Origin: Isoperla grammatica
Taxonomy: Eukaryota > Arthropoda > Insecta > Plecoptera > Perlodidae
Assembly: GCA_945910005.1 (NCBI GenBank)
Contig: OX246743.1
Location: forward strand, 16,640,695 to 16,704,694
Length of the DNA stretch: 64,000 bases
Reading direction: 5' to 3'
Part shown: in pieces, positions 12,644 to 64,000 of the stretch
Layout of the letters: each line of letters begins with the position of its first letter
Position numbering within the stretch: the stretch's first letter is position 1
Notes under the pieces: generated by a model
The model's database searches: none
The model's input: only the letters and a program-made list of their open reading frames with translations
What the model was told of the DNA's origin: nothing
Program-made: the position numbers and the translations under genes

Positions 12644-15600
12644 TGGGTAGATACCCGCCCCCACGACACGGCCTGAGCGAGGGTAGATGCAAGTATACCC
12701 GCCCCCACGACACGGCCTGAGCGAGGGTAGATGCAAGTATACCCGCCCCCACGACACGGCCTGAGCGAGGGTAGATACCCGCCCCCACGACACGGCCTGA
12801 GCGAGGGTAGATGCAAGTATACCCGCCCCCACGACACGGCCTGAGCGAGGGTAGATACCCGCCCCCACGACACGGCCTGAGCGAGGGTAGATACCCGCCC
12901 CCACGACACGGCCTGAGCGAGGGTAGATGTAAGTATAACCGCCCCCACGACACGGCCTGAGCGGGGTAGATGCAAGTATACCCGCCCCCACGACACGGCC
13001 TGAGCGAGGGTAGATGCAAGTATACCCGCCCCCACGACACGGCCTGAGCGAGGGTAGATGCAAGTATACTCGCCCCCACGACACGGCCTGAGCAAGGGTA
13101 GATGCAAGTATACCCGCCCCCACGACACGGCCTGAGCGAGGGTAGATGCAAGTATACTCGCCCCCACGACACGGCCTGAGCGAGGGTAGATGCAAGTATA
13201 CCCGCCCCTACGACACGGCCTGAGCGAGGGTAGATGCAAGTATACCCGCCCCCACGACACGGCCTGAGCGAGGGTAGATACCCGCCCCCACGACACGGCC
13301 TGAGCGAGGGTAGATACCCGCCCCCACGACACGGCCTGAGCGAGGGTAGATGCAAGTATACCCGCCCCCACGACACGGCCTGAGCGAGGGTAGATGCAAG
13401 TATACCCGCCCCCACGACACGGCCTGAGCGAGGGTAGATGCAAGTATACCCGCCCCCACGACACGGCCTGAGCGAGGGTAGATGCAAGTATACCCGCCCC
13501 CACGACACGGCCTGAGCGAGGGTAGATGCAAGTATACCCGCCCCCAAGACACGGCCTGAGCGAGGGTAGATGCAAGTATACCCGCCCCCACGACACGGCC
13601 TGAGCGAGGGTAGATGCAAGTATACCCGCCCCCACGACACGGCCTGAGCGAGGGTAGATGCAAGTATACCCGCCTCACGACACGGCCTGAGCGAGGGTAG
13701 ATGCAAGTATACCCGCCCCCACGACACGGCCTGAGCGAGGGTAGATGCGAGTATACCCGCCCCCACGACACGGCCTGAACGAGGGTAGATGCAAGTATAC
13801 CCGCCCCCACGACACGTCCTGAGCGAGGGTAGATGCAAGTTTACCCGCCCCCACGACACGGCCTGAGCGAGGGTAGATGCGAGTATACCCGCCCCCACGA
13901 CACGGCCTGAGCGAGGGTAGATGCAAGTATACCCGCCCCCACGACACGGCCTGAGCGAGGGTAGATGCAAGTATACCCGCCCCCACGACACGGCCTGAGC
14001 GAGGGTAGATGCAAGTATACCCGCCCTCACGACACGGCCTGAGCGAGGGTAGATGCAAGTATACCCGCCCCCACGACACGGCCTGAGCGAGGGTAGATGC
14101 AAGTATACCCGCCCCCACGACACGGCCTGAGCGAGGGTAGATGCAAGTATACCCGCCCCCACGACACGGCCTGAGCGAGGGTAGATGCAAGTATACCCGC
14201 CCCCACGACACGGCCTGAGCGAGGGTAGATGCAAGTATACCCGCCCTCACGACACGGCCTGAGCGAGGGTAGATGCAAGTATACCCGCCCCCACGACACG
14301 GCCTGAGCGAGGGTAGATGCAAGTATACCCGCCCCCACGACACGGCCTGAGCGAGGGTAGATGCAAGTATACCCGCCCCCACGACACGGCCTGAGCGAGG
14401 GTAGATGCAAGTATACCCGCCCCCACGACACGGCCTGAGCGAGGGTAGATGCAAGTATACCCGCCCCCACGACACGGCCTGAGCGATGGTAGATGCAAGT
14501 ATACCCGCCCCCACGACACGGCCTGAGCGAGGGTAGATGCAAGTATACCCGCCCCCACGACACGGCCTGAGCGATGGTAGATGCAAGTATACCCGCCCCC
14601 ACGACACGGCCTGAGCGAGGGTATATGCAAGTATACCCGCCCCCACTACACGGCCTGAGCGAGGGTATATGCAAGTAAACCCGCCCCCACGACACGGCCT
14701 GAGCGAGGGTATATGCAAGTATACCCGCCCCCACTACACGTCCTGAGCGAGGGTAGATGCAAGTATAACCGCCCCCACGACACCGTCTGAGCGAGGGTAG
14801 ATGCAAGTATACTCGTCCCCACGACACGGCCTGAGCGAGGGTAGATGCAAGTATACTCGCCCCCACGACACGGCCTGAGCGAGGGTGAATGCAAGTATAC
14901 CCGCCCCCACGACACGGCCTGAGCGAGGGTAGATGCAAGTATACCCGCCCCCACGACACGGCCTGAGCGAGGGTAGATGCAAGTATACCCGCCCCCACGA
15001 CACGGCCTGAGCGAGGGTAGATGCAAGTATACCCGCCCCCACGACACGGCCTGAGCGAGGGTAGATGCAAGTATACTCGCCCCCACGACACGGCCTGAGC
15101 GAGGGTAGATGCAAGTATACCCGCCCCCACGATACGGCCTGAGCGAGGGTAGATGCAAGTATACCCGCCCCCACGACACGGCCTGAGCGAGGGTAGATGC
15201 AAGTATACCCGCCCCCACGACACGGCCTGAGCGAGGGTATATGCAAGTATACCCGCCCCCACGACACGGCCTGAGCGAGGGTAGATGCAAGTATACCCGC
15301 CCCCACTACACGGCCTGAGCGAGGGTAGATGCAAGTATACCCGCCCCCACGACACGGCCTGAGCGAGGGTAGATGCAAGTATACCCGCCCCCACGACACG
15401 GCCTGAGCGAGGGTAGATGCAAGTATACTCGCCCCCACGACACGGCCTGAGCGAGGGTAGATGCAAGTATACCCGCCCCCACGACACGGCCTGAGCGAGG
15501 GTAGATGCAAGTATACCCGCCCCCACGACACGGCCTGAGCGAGGGTAGATGCAAGTATACCCGCCCCCACGACACGGCCTGAGCGAGGGTAGATGCAAGT

Positions 15601-16395
15601 ATACCCGCCCCCACGACACGGCCTGAGCGAGGGTAGATGCAAGTATACCCGCCCCCACGACACGGCCTGAGTGAGGGTAGATGCAAGTATACCCGCCCCC
15701 ACGACACGGCCTGAGCGAGGGTAGATGCAAGTATACCCGCCCCCACGACACGGCCTGAGCGAGGGTAGATGCAAGTATACCCGCCCCCACGACACGGCCT
15801 GAGCGAGGGTAGATGCAAGTATACCCGCCCCCACGACACGGCCTGAGCGAGGGTAGATGCAAGTATACCCGCCCCCACGACACGGCCTGAGCGAGGGTAG
15901 ATGCAAGTATACCCGCCCCCACGACACGGCATGAGCGAGGGTAGATGCAAGTATACCCGCCCCCACGACACGGCCTGAGCGAGGGTAGATGCAAGTATAC
16001 CCGCCTCCACGACACGGCCTGAGCGAGGGTAGATGCAAGTATACCCGCCCCCACGACACGGCCTGAGCGAGGGTAGATGCAAGTATACCCGCCCCCACGA
16101 CACGGCCTGAGCGAGGGTAGATGCCCGCCCCCACGACACGGCCTGAGCGAGGGTAGATGCAAGTATACCCGCCCCCACGACACGGCCTGAGCGAGGGTAG
16201 ATGCAAGTATACCCGCCCCCACGACACGGCCTGAGCGAGGGTGTATGCAAGTATACCCGCCCCCACGACACCGTCTGAGCGAGGGTAGATGCAAGTATAC
16301 CCGCCCCCACGACACGGCCTGGGCGAGGGTAGATGCATGTATACCCACCCCCACGACACCGTCTGAGCGAGGGTAGATGCAAGTTACCGCCCTCG
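12644..16395. repeat. 44-bp GC-rich minisatellite, about 85 copies
   Basis: The unit is GCGAGGGTAGATGCAAGTAT followed by ACCCGCCCCCACGACACGGCCTGA (44 bp). Some copies lack GCAAGTAT and are 36 bp; these cluster near 12770-12900 and 13270-13320. The complementary strand has no stop codon in any frame of the consensus unit. Because 44 is not a multiple of three, all three minus frames therefore run open as the same 44-residue repeating peptide (periods such as YPRSGRVVGAGILASTLAQ). Single-base variants are scattered. It is best read as a minisatellite rather than a gene. Confidence 0.95.
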
Positions 16396-18691
16396 CGTCG
16401 AACGCGCGCGGAAACTAGTCGCATTTGACTAGTGTAGGTGTGAAATTGATTCTGTAAGTCAAAATGATTTTGAATGAACTTTGCAAAAATTGCAAAATGC
16501 GAAGAATTTTAATTGAAAGCGGAATCCAAACCGTGATTAGAAAATATTTGGTGTTTCGAGCCTCGACCTACTGGTAATGTTGGAAAAAAACGATATTGTT
16601 TGTGAATCAAACCCAAAGCAAAGCTACTTCAACGTCACACATGGGTCGTTGCATCGTATACCCGTCGTATCTCTACACAAACACAAGTCAATTTGGTTGC
16701 TGGGGATTTGATGTTTGTATGGGAAATAACAAACATAGTACAATCGGTTGGGTGGATTTTGAATACGAACTTCAAGTTTCAAGTGGTGTATAGAAAGCAG
16801 ATAATGTACAATGTACTTCAGGTGTACCATCTACTGTCTATATACTGTGCAACCACACGCTTGGAGTCGCGAGGAATACCGCAAATACCGCTTTAAGCAG
16901 CTTACAAGAGATTGTATAGTACACCATTTTGTTTTAACAAAATCGAAACTGATTTATTGATTTTGTGTGAGTTGACTGTCTAAAAAATGTTCATATTACC
17001 AATATTGATTCTATGTTAACACGTTCACTTTAGAATTAAACTTTCCTTGGTAGGTTTTGTTGTTGTGATCGCTTGTGGTCAACTTTCAGTCAGCTAAAAT
17101 GTTGCATGCATGATTTATTTCTAGCCGTTTTTATTTCATTACGAAACGTAGAATATCTAAGAAATACGGAATTTACTTTGGAACAAGACAAACACTTGCT
17201 TTTAAAAGATCGTCAAGAAAATTTGAGTGTGTTATAGAGTTATAGAGACTACGTTCAGAGCGACACTGAACCTATTCTACTCTCTGCGCAGAATGGGGCT
17301 TTTTTTAACCGTACAGGCACGCTCTCAAATGAAAGCCTCCCTACGAATGTCCTCTTATTTCGGAAAGCATTTGAAAATTAGGAAAGTTGTTCGCGGTATA
17401 AAAGAGTTAAATGGCCCAACGAGAGTTTTCCGCGGTGTCGGCTGCATTGTCCTGTCGTCTAGCTAGATCAATCAACGCATCAACGGCCAGGGACAATGGT
17501 GGGAGACTCAACAACCCTGCCTTTGTGCTCATGTACGGTCGAGAGTTCTCGATCCTGCGATGGAAGCGGCCGCAGCCAAGGCAGAATACCAACTTATCCT
17601 ATTTGTTCTCCCTTTGAGAATAAATACGACACGAGTTTGGTAAATAAACTGAATGGAGGGTAGACATTAGATAAATAAATACAAATGGTGTTGTAGAGTG
17701 CGTCGTTTTGCGCAGCGATCGACTGGGACGGCGTCAGGGGAGGGAGCGGGGGACATTATCTAGTACCGACTGTCGTTTCGCTCCCCTCACTTCCGCATTT
17801 CCATTTCCTCTTCAAACAATATAACCCGTGCAGCTTCCTACCCCGAAAAACGTTAGTTTTGGTGAATTTGAGCTGCAAACAAGTGCATGAATAAATAACC
17901 ACAAAATGTGAATTGTTAGGGATGTTCTGGAATATTTATTTGACTTTTTTTTCAAGCACTGTCTGTGACCGGCGGATTTTTTTATGTTGTTTGTTTCAAC
18001 GAAGCGATCTGAAACAATTTATATCGGGTCGACTCTTCTCTGTCGTGTCGTACGACACGCAGAGCTGCCCCGAAACAAAAGAGTCAAGACAGGGTTGATT
18101 TGTTTGTTATATTTCGTTGCATTATTTAACCCTTTGCGTCGTTATTGGCTTCAGTATTCTTCATCAAACTTTCAATTTTATCATATCAACTAAAAAAAAC
18201 AGCGTATGAGTTTCACTATATCTATATTCTACTTTACAATATAAGGTAACCAACCTTAAAGTTGTTTTAGAGAAAATCTTTTGGCGTTGCCATAGGCCAA
18301 CTACGACAGTATACTAGCATGGTTTAGTATACTGCAATGATATTCAACAGCTATAGGCCGACTATAGCTGTTGAATATCATTGGCATACTGTGTATAAGT
18401 CATCTACTATTATTACCAGCATGAATGCATTATTCTTTATTGGAAATGTTGAGTGTGATTATGTAATTATAGTCATAGTTATATTTAAAATAATAACATC
18501 GATATATCTATGTACATTTTTTGGCAGCTTCCGTGACCTCACATTTTTTCTAAAACAACCGTATACATTTTATTCCTTTACGAACAGTGGTTTATTGCAA
18601 TGAACAATACATTTCGAATAATAATTTACATAGGATTTTGCACAGACAAAAACACACACCTGACCAACCAAACTAAATTGTTTGCTTCCAG
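16396..18691. other. unique AT-rich DNA upstream of the first traced receptor exon
   Basis: No conserved coding segment is seen. The first traced exon (18692) begins in phase 1, so at least one coding exon lies upstream. I could not recognise a signal-peptide exon here, so this stretch is most simply intron. A TATAAAAG at 17397-17404 is the only promoter-like string noticed. A near-perfect hairpin lies at 18335-18383. Confidence 0.6.
18335..18383. repeat. perfect 22-bp-arm hairpin
   Basis: Arms 18335-18356 and 18362-18383 are exact inverted complements around a 5-nt loop (GCCGA). The flanking AGTATACT segments at 18307-18334 form a second small palindrome. A miRNA-like length is possible, but there is no evidence of processing. 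Confidence 0.8.

Positions 18692-64000
<45,309 letters not shown>

Noticed and set aside
12519..16424. Overlapping minus-strand ORFs of up to 775 residues
   Set aside because: They are the 44-bp minisatellite read in three frames. No domain, no splice context, and the same peptide in each frame; not reported as genes.
17397..17404. TATAAAAG as the promoter of the receptor gene
   Set aside because: No signal-peptide exon found between it and 18692, and the first traced exon needs an upstream coding exon.

Overview
The window is nuclear DNA of an invertebrate animal. It is intron-rich, all introns found follow the GT-AG rule, and it carries microsatellites, MITEs and tRNA-SINE-like fragments. 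The phylum cannot be fixed from the sequence; an arthropod is plausible and a mollusc or other lophotrochozoan is not excluded. The only gene I can support is one large gene on the + strand that starts upstream of 18692 and runs off the right end. It encodes a giant LDL-receptor-family endocytic receptor whose domain order matches LRP1. I traced 28 exons (18692-64000, about 5.86 kb of coding sequence, about 1950 codons), and the reading phase agrees at all 27 junctions. The protein order is: 4 LDLa modules, 2 EGF, a YWTD propeller, EGF, a second YWTD propeller, EGF, 8 LDLa, 2 EGF, a third YWTD propeller, EGF, a fourth YWTD propeller, EGF, and the start of a fifth propeller. Eight ligand-binding modules followed by two EGF modules and a propeller is the arrangement of LRP1 cluster II. 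The signal peptide, C-terminal modules, membrane anchor and cytoplasmic NPxY tail are outside the window.

Layout. 1-5893 is an array of a 131-bp satellite. 5894-10352 holds decayed repeat copies, a palindrome, homopolymer tracts, a TTAA-flanked inverted-repeat element and foldback sequences. 10353-11516 is a 61-bp tandem array. 12318-12546 is a MITE. 12644-16395 is a 44-bp minisatellite. 16396-18691 is unique AT-rich DNA without a recognisable gene; it is intron or upstream DNA of the receptor gene. 18692-64000 is the receptor gene.

The striking property of the gene is that eight of its 27 introns contain tandem arrays whose unit is a piece of the neighbouring exon fused to its own splice site. 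Six arrays multiply a 3' splice site (about 22.05, 27.5-29.5, 32.2-32.5, 37.7-38.8, 42.6-59.1 and 62.8-63.8 kb). Two multiply a 5' splice site (24.06-24.99 and 35.06-35.83 kb). The largest has about 147 copies of a 113-bp unit and makes one intron 17 kb long. In every array only the splice site nearest the full exon (last acceptor or first donor) gives an open reading frame; use of other copies leads to a stop codon or a frameshift. The gene therefore carries well over 150 decoy splice sites. Either this is a real, recurrent mode of exon-edge tandem duplication with possible effects on splicing, or it is partly an assembly artefact. A TTAA-flanked hairpin element sitting in only one of two duplicated copies near 22 kb argues that at least that duplication is real.

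The octamer TAGGCCTA is also scattered through the introns, and twice it appears as a clean 6-bp insertion into a GTAC site inside a tandem repeat, which looks like an excision footprint with a TA duplication.
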